64,000 nt of DNA from Colwellia sp. MB3u-41 (GTDB taxonomy: Bacteria > Pseudomonadota > Gammaproteobacteria > Enterobacterales > Alteromonadaceae). Under the pieces are notes generated by a model that saw only the letters and a list, made by a program, of their open reading frames with translations, did not search any database and was not told the origin of the DNA. Of this stretch, positions 49,146-57,084 are shown piece by piece. The translations under genes and the position numbers were made by a program. Position 1 is the stretch's first letter. Every line of letters begins with the position of its first letter. The stretch is taken from NCBI RefSeq assembly GCF_014076845.1, contig NZ_JACGUT010000073.1:1-64000 (forward strand), written 5' to 3'.

Positions 49146-50885
49146 CTACCAATTAGCAACGTTGTCAGCATCTAAGGCCAATGCTTCTTGCAATATATCA
49201 CGCGCTTTTTCTAAGTCAGCAATGTAAGTCGTTACAGCCGTTTTATCAGCAGAGCCAAATGGGAGCAATACTGGTTTTTGTCCAAAGTGAACATGAATCT
49301 CAGCAAACTGAGCATCAGTGATCGGTGAATGAGGATTAAATTGTAAGCCTAATGCAAAACCTTTCATTTCAGACCAATGCTTAGCTACGTCTTCATAGTT
49401 ATAATCATCGCCAGATTTATCTAAATCTGAACGTAGGTCATTAATATAATGAATAACCGTAGCAGCAATGGCTTTTTCCCATGCATTAACAACGATATCA
49501 CGTTGTGCTTCAAGTGCTGTTGTTTGCTCAGCTGTAAATACAGAACCTACATTATCATTAATGATTTTACGAGCCGCTAAAAAGGCTTCCATGGCGTCTT
49601 TAGTAAAATTCGTTGGATTAGTATTACTTGCAGAGCCAATATCACGTTTAGCTGCATTAGCAGAGCTACCTAAATTTACTTCTGACGTTAAATCAAATAG
49701 ACCATCACCGTCAGTGTCATGTTTACCATTCCAATCAATACGACCTGTGGTTGCATCGTCAGCCTTAACTTTCCCAGCAATCTCTTTATCGGTATATTCT
49801 AAATAATTACGAGCCGCGCCAAAGTAACCAAAACCTTCATCAAAACCATGTTCAAGGGCAGTATCTGCTTTACCAGTACCACGGGGATCAATATTGTCTA
49901 TGGCTAAGCCTTCATCTAAATAATCATCAGTAGCTTGAGAGTAGGTGATGCTCATCAATAAGAATTTTTGAAGGAGTTGTTTTAAGTCAGTTCCATCAGT
50001 ATTGACATAAACTTTAGTGATAGGACTATTTGTTGCTTCATCGAGGCGAATATTAGCATCAACCGCGTTATCAGCCAATTGATCAAAATAAGTGTCAACT
50101 AAGTCTTCTGGCGTCATGTTAGCGCCCGCGCCAACAAAACTAGTACCATCAGTCCAGTCTTTGCGCATACGGCTTGCATCATTACCTGCTATTTTACCAA
50201 CTAAGTTTTTAGCACTTGAAGAGATATTGGTAATAAATGGTTGTTTGGTATCAACCAAGAAGTTCAACGAAAAGTTGTTTTCATATTGATTACTCGTGGT
50301 ACGAAAATATGAGTTTAACTTAGCAAGTACCGCTGCTTTATCTGCAAATACATTTGCGTCTATATCGGCTTGTAGTTCACCACCAATATAACTGGTTAAT
50401 TCAGAAATTAACGCATGACGAGCAATTTGCCCCGTATAACCAACACTTGATTCATCTGTAATTAATTTACTTTCAAATTTATAAGTATCCAATAAGTCAT
50501 TAACAGTAATAGTGACTTCTTTCGAAAATGAAAGGCCTCCACTATCTGTAACTGTGATATTGGTAGCCAAAGATTCAGCATTTTCAAAGTTAGCCATAGC
50601 GTCAGTTTTTAAACTTAATTCATCGCCAGTAATAGCAAACAGTTCGTTATCAGTTGTGAAGGTAAATGTATCACCTGAGTTTGCATCAGTTGCTGACAAT
50701 GTTCCAATGACTGCGCCTGCAGAATTTTCGTCTACAGTAATATTGCTAACTGCAACACCTGTTGGGGCGGTGTTAGCTGGCGCAACAGGTTCAGGGCTTG
50801 CTTCGTTAGTGCTTGAACCACCACATGCTGACAAAGTTAAGGATGCTGCTATTGTTAGCACAAGAGCTTTTATGTTCGTTTTCAT
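49146..50885 (-). CDS. Cadherin-like/DUF4856 lipoprotein
   Basis: A 579-residue lipoprotein (LSAC, Cys 21) with an Ala/Pro linker, a cadherin-like repeat at about residues 38-130 (APTGVAVSNITVDENSAGA, then GTLSATDANSGDTFTF), and a large DUF4856 domain. Motif HGFDEGFGYFGAARNY near 344 and GLQFNPHSPITDAQF near 520 are characteristic. DUF4856 proteins are found next to imelysin and TonB receptors in marine bacteria; the helical domain may resemble imelysin. First gene of the DUF4856-imelysin-receptor set, with a Fur-like box upstream. Function not established. Confidence 0.85.
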   Translation of the reverse strand: MKTNIKALVLTIAASLTLSACGGSSTNEASPEPVAPANTAPTGVAVSNITVDENSAGAVIGTLSATDANSGDTFTFTTDNELFAITGDELSLKTDAMANFENAESLATNITVTDSGGLSFSKEVTITVNDLLDTYKFESKLITDESSVGYTGQIARHALISELTSYIGGELQADIDANVFADKAAVLAKLNSYFRTTSNQYENNFSLNFLVDTKQPFITNISSSAKNLVGKIAGNDASRMRKDWTDGTSFVGAGANMTPEDLVDTYFDQLADNAVDANIRLDEATNSPITKVYVNTDGTDLKQLLQKFLLMSITYSQATDDYLDEGLAIDNIDPRGTGKADTALEHGFDEGFGYFGAARNYLEYTDKEIAGKVKADDATTGRIDWNGKHDTDGDGLFDLTSEVNLGSSANAAKRDIGSASNTNPTNFTKDAMEAFLAARKIINDNVGSVFTAEQTTALEAQRDIVVNAWEKAIAATVIHYINDLRSDLDKSGDDYNYEDVAKHWSEMKGFALGLQFNPHSPITDAQFAEIHVHFGQKPVLLPFGSADKTAVTTYIADLEKARDILQEALALDADNVANW

Positions 50886-50963
50886 GAGAGACCTTTAAGT
50901 TATAAATAATATAAATTTATATGATGCTTTTTTTATTGCGGTAACATTAACACTAATGTTAAT

Positions 50964-50982
50964 GCGAATCAATATCATTATC
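50964..50982. promoter_or_regulatory. Fur-like box upstream of the DUF4856 operon
   Basis: GCGAATCAATATCATTATC matches the 19-base Fur consensus GATAATGATAATCATTATC at 14 positions. It is about 80 bases before the DUF4856 start, the expected operator position. Supports iron repression of the operon. Confidence 0.65.
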
Positions 50983-51526
50983 AGTAACATTTGGTTCTTA
51001 AAAATTCTAAATCAGTGAAAATTCGCCTCTTACGTGAAAGCGTCGTTTTACCTGTTAAATTTAAGGAAACTGATTTTTTGAATGACAAACTGTCTAATGA
51101 AAGCGAAAAGTCCTGTTATCGTTAATAATTAAAGTAAGTACCCTCGATGCAACACCTAGTTTTGAAGCTCTTTAAATTCTCTTAATATTAACTTAGTATT
51201 TTTTAAGCCTAAGTATTAACATCTGAATAGGGTTTACTGTCGCTATTTATTAATGTATATATTTAGCTATTTATGGTTGAGACTTTAAATAAGTCGTCGC
51301 ATAGATGATATGCTAAAGAGATAATCAAATCGTTCATACAAAATACTATTTTGAATCTAGTCTTATTATCTCTTTATTGATATTCGAATTTTATACGTAT
51401 CGTTCGTATTTTATCGATAGTGTCGGTTATTTATCTTTATCTAAAAGGGTACAAAGTAACTTGGTATATTTTATAGATACCTTCACAAGTAAAGACAAAA
51501 ATATTATTTTTCGACAACCAGGCACA
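50983..51526. other. Intergenic stretch with one inverted repeat
   Basis: About 540 bases without a gene. AAAGAGATAAT (51315-51325) and ATTATCTCTTT (51365-51375) are perfect 11-base arms around a 39-base spacer that itself has partial pairing. No frame of more than a few dozen codons and no recognised RNA was found. Confidence 0.5.
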
Positions 51527-51551
51527 AAAAAGGCCACCCTTAGGTAGCCTT
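51527..51551 (-). terminator. Terminator after the VOC-family gene
   Basis: On the minus strand AAGGCTACC pairs with GGTGGCCTT (one G-U) around TAAG and is followed by a T-run. It lies about 28 bases past the stop. Confidence 0.85.
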
Positions 51552-51578
51552 CAAATAACGCGTTTTACGTTAAATATA

Positions 51579-52064
51579 TTACTCGTAATCAGAAGCGTAA
51601 GTTTCTTCATAAGAGTGCGAGTAAAGCTCGAACAAATTACCAAAAGGGTCTTCTAAGTAAACCATTTGGGCTAGTTTGCTGTCGTCTTCTGGGTGGTAGC
51701 GATGGATGTCCATACGCACTTTGCCGCCATATTGTTCAGTACGTGCCATAGCACCTTCGAAGTCGTCTGTTTGAAGACAGAAATGGAAGATACCTAGGCG
51801 TGAGAAATCAACATCGTGACGTTCTTGGCGCTCTTTCATTTCAAACATTTCAACACCAATGCCGTCAGTTGTTACTAAATGTGCAATATTAAAGCCTTTA
51901 AAGCCCTCACCAAAAACAGCCACACACATTTTTCCTATGGCAGTTTCACGCTCTTCTTTTACCTTCGTGTTATTCATTACAATTTTTAGACCAAGCGCTT
52001 TAGTGTAAAATTCAACCGCTTTATCCATATCGCCAACCATGAGACCTACGTGATTCATTTTCAT
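51579..52064 (-). CDS. VOC/glyoxalase-family protein
   Basis: A 161-residue vicinal-oxygen-chelate fold protein made of two beta-alpha-beta-beta-beta modules: MNHVGLMVGDMDKAVEFYT at the N-terminus with the first metal His, then GIGVEMFEMK, FHFCLQTDD with the second His, and DPFGNLFELYSHS with the Glu. Such proteins include lactoylglutathione lyases and dioxygenases; the reaction cannot be read here. A strong operator-like palindrome lies 98 bases upstream of its start. Confidence 0.8.
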   Translation of the reverse strand: MKMNHVGLMVGDMDKAVEFYTKALGLKIVMNNTKVKEERETAIGKMCVAVFGEGFKGFNIAHLVTTDGIGVEMFEMKERQERHDVDFSRLGIFHFCLQTDDFEGAMARTEQYGGKVRMDIHRYHPEDDSKLAQMVYLEDPFGNLFELYSHSYEETYASDYE

Positions 52065-52161
52065 AACTTACTCCAAAATTATATTGATTAGTTCGTACTT
52101 CGTTCGATGAGGTAATACTACGCCTAATGTCACATAATTAAAAACAATCAATAATTATGAT

Positions 52162-52184
52162 AATGATAACGTTTCGTTATCATT
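52162..52184. promoter_or_regulatory. Fur/Zur-family operator-like palindrome
   Basis: AATGATAACG and CGTTATCATT are perfect 10-base arms separated by TTT. The left part overlaps GATAATGATAA, 11 consecutive matches to the Fur consensus. The 10-3-10 layout is also that of Zur boxes, although the bases differ. It lies 98 bases before the VOC gene (minus) and 340-365 before the Cys-rich protein (plus), so it could control either. Confidence 0.65.
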
Positions 52185-52443
52185 TTTTTTGGCGTTATTG
52201 AAGTGAAATACTGCTTAACAATAGTCAAACTACTCGGTAACTTTCTAAAGCAAAAAAGGGGCATAGCGCTACAATACTTGTACTGACTTTATCAGTTAAA
52301 TTGACGTTAATGCGCTAACGTGTAAAGACCGTTATAGGGCAACTATATCTTTTTTAGTTAATTATTTAACCGCAACGTCTCTGACAAACTAAGCACAATA
52401 ATTGAGAGCCGGCTAGTAAGCTTATTGTCAACATGTAACAGCC

Positions 52444-52471
52444 AACCAACATAAACTGATTTATGTTGGTT
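52444..52471. promoter_or_regulatory. 28-base palindrome before the Cys-rich gene
   Basis: AACCAACATAAA and TTTATGTTGGTT are perfect 12-base arms separated by CTGA. It lies 56 bases before the ATG at 52527, so it may form a leader hairpin in the transcript or serve as an operator. Confidence 0.6.
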
Positions 52472-52526
52472 CACATATCACGAAGAAACTTTTATAATGC
52501 CGCGCAAATTGTATTTAGGGGTTTAT

Positions 52527-52901
52527 ATGTATAAAGTTTTTTCAAAAGTGTTAGTTATAGCTTTGATGCTTGTTGCCTTTACTGGGCAAGCAGTCGCCTT
52601 TAATACTGCTATGCCTTGTGAAACTTTAGTAGACTCTCTTTCCCCCAACATCAGTGAACCAGTAAATTATAACGATTCGAACTTACTTAATAACAACAGC
52701 TCAGAAGATTGCTGTGGTATTGAATGTTGTAATATGGATTGTACTTGCATTGCCAATGCGTGTTCATCATTTGTCTATTTTAATACTGACGTTGATGCAA
52801 CGAAAACAGCCACTTTAACTGACGTTGCTTATATACCACAGCCTAAGCAACCTATATATATCGGTACTTTGCTCTATCGCCCTCCTATTTTTACCTTATA
52901 G
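52527..52901 (+). CDS. Small exported Cys-rich protein (CopL-like leader)
   Basis: The frame opens at 52497, but the ATG at 52527 gives MYKVFSKVLVIALMLVAF, a clean signal peptide (cleavage near AVA), in a protein of 124 residues. Its mature part has a Cys cluster (SEDCCGIECCNMDCTCIANACSSF, here in parts DCCGIECC and MDCTCIANAC) with eight or more Cys, and it ends LLYRPPIFTL. Short Cys-rich exported proteins with a YRPPI-type end are found before copper and TonB-receptor genes in related bacteria (CopL-like); that link is from memory of such families. A metal-sensing or binding role is inferred. It lies 100 bases before the TonB receptor gene. Confidence 0.65.
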   Translation: MYKVFSKVLVIALMLVAFTGQAVAFNTAMPCETLVDSLSPNISEPVNYNDSNLLNNNSSEDCCGIECCNMDCTCIANACSSFVYFNTDVDATKTATLTDVAYIPQPKQPIYIGTLLYRPPIFTL

Positions 52902-53003
52902 AAATTTAAAAACACCAAAAATTGTCTACAACTTTTCAAGTTAATCAGCGCTATTGTGCTAATTAATGCTAGAGCAAGTACCAAGTAATATCTGAGGTAA
53001 AAA

Positions 53004-54989
53004 ATGTTTAAAAAGTCATTAAGAACAACACTAGCAATACTGTTAATGCCTGCGTTTGCATACGCGAGTGAAAATAATAATAATAATAAAAATGAACATG
53101 AAGACAATCATGAGCATGTTGATAACAAGATTGAAAAAATTCAAGTAAGTGCTTCTCGTTTAGGTCGTATTGTCATTGAATCGGCAACACGAACCGAAAT
53201 GATTAATGGCGAAGAAATACAAGAAAAAGCACTTATGCGTCCGGGTAATATCTCTATGTTAGTGGCTGAAACAGGTGGTGTTAGAGTACAAACGACATCG
53301 CCTGCGTTAGGGAGTTCCAACATCCGACTGCAAGGAATGTACGGACGTTATACGCAACTGTTAAGTGATGGTTTACCTTTATATGGTGGTCAAACAGCTT
53401 CAATAGGTTTGATGCAAATTCTTCCTACAGACCTTGCAAATGTTGAAATAATTAAAGGGTCTGCCTCTTCTCTTTATGGTGGCTCTGCACTTGGTGGGGT
53501 GATCAATTTAATTTCACGCACTCCCACTGATAATTATGAAGGCGAAGTGTTGGTCAATGCGACCTCTAAAAATGGTCAAGATATGACTTCCTACTTTGCA
53601 TCACCTTTAACTAGCGCCTTAAGCGCATCGGTTACTGCCGGAATTCATCACCAAGAAAAGCAAGACTTAGATGACGATGGTTGGATCGATATGGCTGGCT
53701 ATGAAAGGGCTAGCGTTCGTCCTCGTTTCTATTGGCAAGACGATAATGGTGCCAACCTTTACGTTACATTAGGGGCAATGACAGAGCAAAGGGATGGCGG
53801 TACCTTAGGTGAGTCTACTGTACCTGATGGTAACGGGTTCTCTCAAACACAGGACACGCGTAGAACAGATGTTGGTTTTATATATGATCAACCATTAGGG
53901 GAAGTGTTGAATTTAAATATCCGTGGTTCAGCAATGAATCAAGACCACGAGCATCAATTTGGTGCTGTTCAAGAGGATGATAGCCACGAAAGTACGTTAA
54001 TCGAGTCGAGCTTATCAGGGTATTCTGATAAAACGGCATGGCTTGTTGGGGTAGCGCTTCAATCTGAGAAGTTCAAATCTGATACTTTTGCTCAATTTGA
54101 TTATGCTTATCAAGTGCCGGGATTATTTTCGCAACTTGATTATGAAGCAAGCGATGATATTTCCATGTCTCTTAGTGCTCGCACTGACTGGCATAGTGAA
54201 TATGGTACACAAGTAAGCCCTCGGGTTTCCTTGCTATACAGCCCACAGAACTGGACGATTAGGGGGGCATACGGACAAGGGTTTTTCGCACCAAGCCCAT
54301 TTATTGAAGACATTGATGAAGCTGGTTTATCGCGTCTTGCGCCGCTAGAAAACCTTGAAGAGGAGCGTGCATCAACCGCTTCTATCGATATTAGCTATGT
54401 GCTGGGCAGTGTAGAAACCAGCCTAACATTATTCGCGTCAGATATTGAGAACGTTACTGAATTAGACGTCATTAATGGTGTTTCGGATAAACGAGTTCGA
54501 CTCGTCAATGCTGCTGGCGAAACTGAAATTAGTGGTGCTGAATTATTGCTACGTTATCGCTGGCGAGATATTAAATTTACGGGGAGCTATTTATACACAG
54601 ACGCCACTAAAGAAGGTGACTCTAGTGTTAACCGAGTAGCTTTGGCGTTAACACCACAACACTCTGCCGGCCTTGTTGTTATGTGGGAAGAGCACGGAAG
54701 TCATTTGCTCGGGTTTGAAGCTTATTATACTGGTACACAGCAGCTTGAGAACAACCCGTATCGAGATCGTAGCCAGCCTTATTGGCATCTAGGACTGTTA
54801 GGTCAAATTACCATAGGACAAGTCAGTTTCTTTGTTAATGCTGAAAACTTGTTAAACGTGCAACAAACTAAGGAAGACTCTTTGGTGTTGCCTGAACAAG
54901 CACCTAGTGGTCGATGGACAACAGATATTTGGTCAAGAAATGATGGTTTTACCGTTAATGCTGGTTTACGTTTTAAATTTGGCGGTTAA
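53004..54989 (+). CDS. TonB-dependent receptor, metal type
   Basis: A 661-residue outer-membrane receptor: signal peptide (cleavage near AYA), an Asn/His-rich extension (KNEHEDNHEHVDN, about residues 29-41), plug (KIEKIQVSASRLGRIVIES, then PALGSSNIRLQGMYGRYTQLL, here in parts NIRLQGMYGRYTQL and NVEIIKGSASSLYGGSALGGV), and a barrel that closes with a terminal GLRFKFGG. A second His/Asp-rich loop (DHEHQFGAVQEDDSHE) lies in the barrel. The plug is like BtuB/CirA-type receptors. His-rich loops suggest zinc or copper transport, but substrate is uncertain. Confidence 0.85.
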   Translation: MFKKSLRTTLAILLMPAFAYASENNNNNKNEHEDNHEHVDNKIEKIQVSASRLGRIVIESATRTEMINGEEIQEKALMRPGNISMLVAETGGVRVQTTSPALGSSNIRLQGMYGRYTQLLSDGLPLYGGQTASIGLMQILPTDLANVEIIKGSASSLYGGSALGGVINLISRTPTDNYEGEVLVNATSKNGQDMTSYFASPLTSALSASVTAGIHHQEKQDLDDDGWIDMAGYERASVRPRFYWQDDNGANLYVTLGAMTEQRDGGTLGESTVPDGNGFSQTQDTRRTDVGFIYDQPLGEVLNLNIRGSAMNQDHEHQFGAVQEDDSHESTLIESSLSGYSDKTAWLVGVALQSEKFKSDTFAQFDYAYQVPGLFSQLDYEASDDISMSLSARTDWHSEYGTQVSPRVSLLYSPQNWTIRGAYGQGFFAPSPFIEDIDEAGLSRLAPLENLEEERASTASIDISYVLGSVETSLTLFASDIENVTELDVINGVSDKRVRLVNAAGETEISGAELLLRYRWRDIKFTGSYLYTDATKEGDSSVNRVALALTPQHSAGLVVMWEEHGSHLLGFEAYYTGTQQLENNPYRDRSQPYWHLGLLGQITIGQVSFFVNAENLLNVQQTKEDSLVLPEQAPSGRWTTDIWSRNDGFTVNAGLRFKFGG

Positions 54990-55258
54990 CACTACAATAT
55001 ATTAGGACAACAATTTATTGATTTAGCGTTATTTAATTAAACCTTTGGGGTTAGCACCGTTATTTTTAGTTATAACCCTATTCGAATAACTAATGCTTTA
55101 TGCTGGCAGAATATGATCACTGAGCTGTTTAATACCGCCCAGTGATCAGTGTTACCTTTACAAGTAAAAGCTCGAATATTCTAAATATAGCAGCACGTTT
55201 TTTGAAATAACCCCAAAAAAATTATATAGAATTATTAGATTATATTGGTACGAGTAAA
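54990..55258. other. Intergenic stretch before the 6S repeat array
   Basis: No gene or strong hairpin recognised in these 270 bases between the TonB receptor stop and the first tandem repeat. Confidence 0.5.
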
Positions 55259-55399
55259 AAGCTTATGGATAAGCCAAATAGTAATTTCGTGAATTATTGT
55301 AGAGAAAAGGATGCTTCCAAGGTGCCGCAGTCGACTTTAGTTCTGAACACTGGGTGTTTTCTAGTATTGCGCGGAGGTATTCGGTTTGACTAAACAAAT
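55259..55399 (-). repeat. Partial 6S RNA tandem copy 1 (farthest from ssrS)
   Basis: One of three tandem units of about 141-142 bases that begin AAGCTTATGGATAAGCC on the plus strand. Read on the minus strand each contains the 3' half of 6S RNA (ATACCTCCGC, then CAGTGTTCAGAACTAAAGTC, then CTGCGGCACCTTGGAAGC) and its downstream flank. Copy 1 retains GTCGAC like the intact gene. The 5' half (the GTCCCTGAGCCGATAAG side) is absent. Confidence 0.85.
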
Positions 55400-55541
55400 A
55401 AGCTTATGGATAAGCCAAACAATAATGTCGTAAATTATTGTAGAGAAAAAGATGCTTCCAAGGTGCCGCAGTGGACTTTAGTTCTGAACACTGGGTGTTT
55501 TCTAGTATTGCGCGGAGGTATTCGGTTTTGACTAAACAAAT
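55400..55541 (-). repeat. Partial 6S RNA tandem copy 2
   Basis: Same unit as copy 1, 142 bases, with GTGGAC replacing GTCGAC. The sequence after the 6S-like part forms a perfect CAATAAT/ATTATTG stem (spacer GTCGTAA), just where the 3' flank of the gene lies. Confidence 0.85.
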
Positions 55542-55683
55542 AAGCTTATGAATAAGCCAAACAATAATGTCATAAATTATTGTAAAGAAAATGATGCTTC
55601 CAAGGTGCCGCAGTGGACTTTAGTTCTGAACACTGGGTGTTTTCTAGTATTGCGCGGAGGTATTCGGTTTTGACTAAAAAAAT
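55542..55683 (-). repeat. Partial 6S RNA tandem copy 3 (next to ssrS)
   Basis: Same unit as copies 1 and 2, 142 bases, almost identical to copy 2. It abuts the flank of the intact 6S gene, which itself carries the same AAGCTTAT start at 55684. Confidence 0.85.
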
Positions 55684-55734
55684 AAGCTTATGAATAAGCC
55701 AAACAATAATTTCGTGAACTATTGTAGAGAAAAA

Positions 55735-55914
55735 GATGCTTCCAAGGTGCCGCAGTCGACTTTAGTCCTGAACACCGGGTGTTCAGGGCGGAGGTATCAT
55801 TTCAACCGTAGGCTTCCCGATACGAGCCGGGCTTGCACAATAGCTAATAATCAACTTCCTAAGGTAAAACTTATCGGCTCAGGGACATAGTTAACATACA
55901 AACACCCCAGAAGA
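55735..55914 (-). ncRNA. ssrS: 6S RNA
   Basis: 6S RNA mimics an open promoter and holds sigma-70 RNA polymerase in stationary phase. The minus strand reads GTCCCTGAGCCGATAAG near the 5' side, then CCCGGCTCGTATCGGGAAGCC in shortened view (GGCTCGTATCGGGAAGCC), ATACCTCCGC, a CTGAACAC/GTGTTCAG hairpin, and CTGCGGCACCTTGG at the 3' side, which pairs with GGGGTG at the 5' side to close the stem. Parts match E. coli ssrS (CAGTCCCCTGAGCCGAT and CTGCGGCGGCAT). A TATACT -10 box lies at 55922-55927. Position just after zapA is the conserved gammaproteobacterial site. Ends are approximate. The usual neighbour fau (ygfA) is absent. Confidence 0.85.
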
Positions 55915-56008
55915 CGAAGCTAGTATAGCTAATTTTTTAAAGCGAATTAAGTGTTTTTTTGTAAGTTTGGTTTGTTTGTTTTTTTAGTGTGCAGAGGTTG
56001 CTGAAAAA

Positions 56009-56317
56009 TTAGGCTTTCTTGCGGTATTCAGCCGTTACAGCTTCTTTAATGGTCGATTGTAGTAAATCAATTTTGCTTTGCAGTGCAGCGCGCTCTTGGA
56101 TAAGTTCTTTACGAGCGGCTAATAAATCGTTCGATAAATTAAGTGCTGTCATTACAAGTGATTGTTCAGGGGTTTTTATTGAGTAAGCTTTACTGTCTGT
56201 TAGCAAGCGTTGGTTTAATTCTTCCGCAGCTAATAGTAAAGATGATTCTTGCCCAGCAGGACATGAAATCTTTAATCTTCTATTTGCAACTTCAATGGTA
56301 ACCGAGTGTTGACTCAT
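56009..56317 (-). CDS. zapA: Cell division protein ZapA
   Basis: ZapA binds and cross-links FtsZ filaments at midcell. 102 residues: N-terminal QHSVTIEVANRRLKISCPAGQ, here VTIEVANRRLKISCPAGQE, the central LNQRLLTDSK and a C-terminal coiled coil (RAALQSKIDLLQSTIKEAV). It is divergent from ygfB and precedes 6S RNA on the same strand, the order seen in E. coli. Confidence 0.93.
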   Translation of the reverse strand: MSQHSVTIEVANRRLKISCPAGQESSLLLAAEELNQRLLTDSKAYSIKTPEQSLVMTALNLSNDLLAARKELIQERAALQSKIDLLQSTIKEAVTAEYRKKA

Positions 56318-56500
56318 AACAGGTGATTCTCACAAAAACGTCTTAATTAATAGTAATATATGCGTATCTCAGCACTATATCGATGACCCGTTCACTATGC
56401 AAGCGTTCTGTAGGGTTTTCTCCTTTAATCTATAGCATCATAAAAGCGTGAATGTTACGATACCTAGCATTAACTCACGCATTTTATTGATGATTAAAAC

Positions 56501-57070
56501 ATGTCCAACGAAACCTCTTTAGACTTTGCCTCAGTGCAAGCAATTCTTACCTCCGAAAGCATTACGGCCCATGGCTCAGAATTACATGGTGTATTAACCG
56601 GCTTAGTATGCGCGGGTTTTACCTTTGAAAGTGAAGACTATATCGTGATGATTAATGACTTGTTTAACAATGGCGAAGGCTTACCTCGCGAAGTTAAGTC
56701 TTTGGTGAAGTCAATGTTCGCACAAGTTTGGAGTGACATTATTGATGACACTTATAGTTTTCAACTGATGTTACCCGATGACGACGACAGTATTGTTGAA
56801 CGCGGCCATGCGTTAAGTGTTTGGGTACAAGGCTTCAACTTAGGGTTTGGCTTACAACAAAAAAACAAAGCAGTACTATCAGAAGACGTTAAAGAAGTAC
56901 TGATTGATTTTGCTGAAATTGCTAATTTGTCTGACGAAATGGAAGAAGATGAAGACACCGAGCAAGCCTACTTTGAAATAGCTGAATATGTCAGAATTTC
57001 TGCCTTATTATGTTTTACTGAGCTAGGCTCACCGCCAGAAAGTAAAAGCACAGAAGAAACTGTTCACTAA
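56501..57070 (+). CDS. ygfB: UPF0149 family protein YgfB
   Basis: A 189-residue helical, acidic UPF0149 protein of unknown biochemistry; in Pseudomonas YgfB has been linked to antibiotic response, so a regulatory role is possible. Conserved HGVLTGLVCAG (near 27), WVQGFNLGFG (near 107) and an acidic stretch DEMEEDEDTEQAYFEIAEY (near 145). First gene of the ygfB-pepP-ubiH-ubiI set; pepP follows after 14 bases. Confidence 0.92.
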   Translation: MSNETSLDFASVQAILTSESITAHGSELHGVLTGLVCAGFTFESEDYIVMINDLFNNGEGLPREVKSLVKSMFAQVWSDIIDDTYSFQLMLPDDDDSIVERGHALSVWVQGFNLGFGLQQKNKAVLSEDVKEVLIDFAEIANLSDEMEEDEDTEQAYFEIAEYVRISALLCFTELGSPPESKSTEETVH

Positions 57071-57084
57071 AAGAAATATTAGCC

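Noticed and set aside
55259-55683. CRISPR-like array
   Set aside because: The units are contiguous at 141-142 bases without distinct spacers, and the content matches 6S RNA.
55690-55890. A 66-codon plus-strand frame over the 6S gene
   Set aside because: It lies antisense to 6S RNA and its flanking repeat; its open state comes from RNA sequence and it has no family features.
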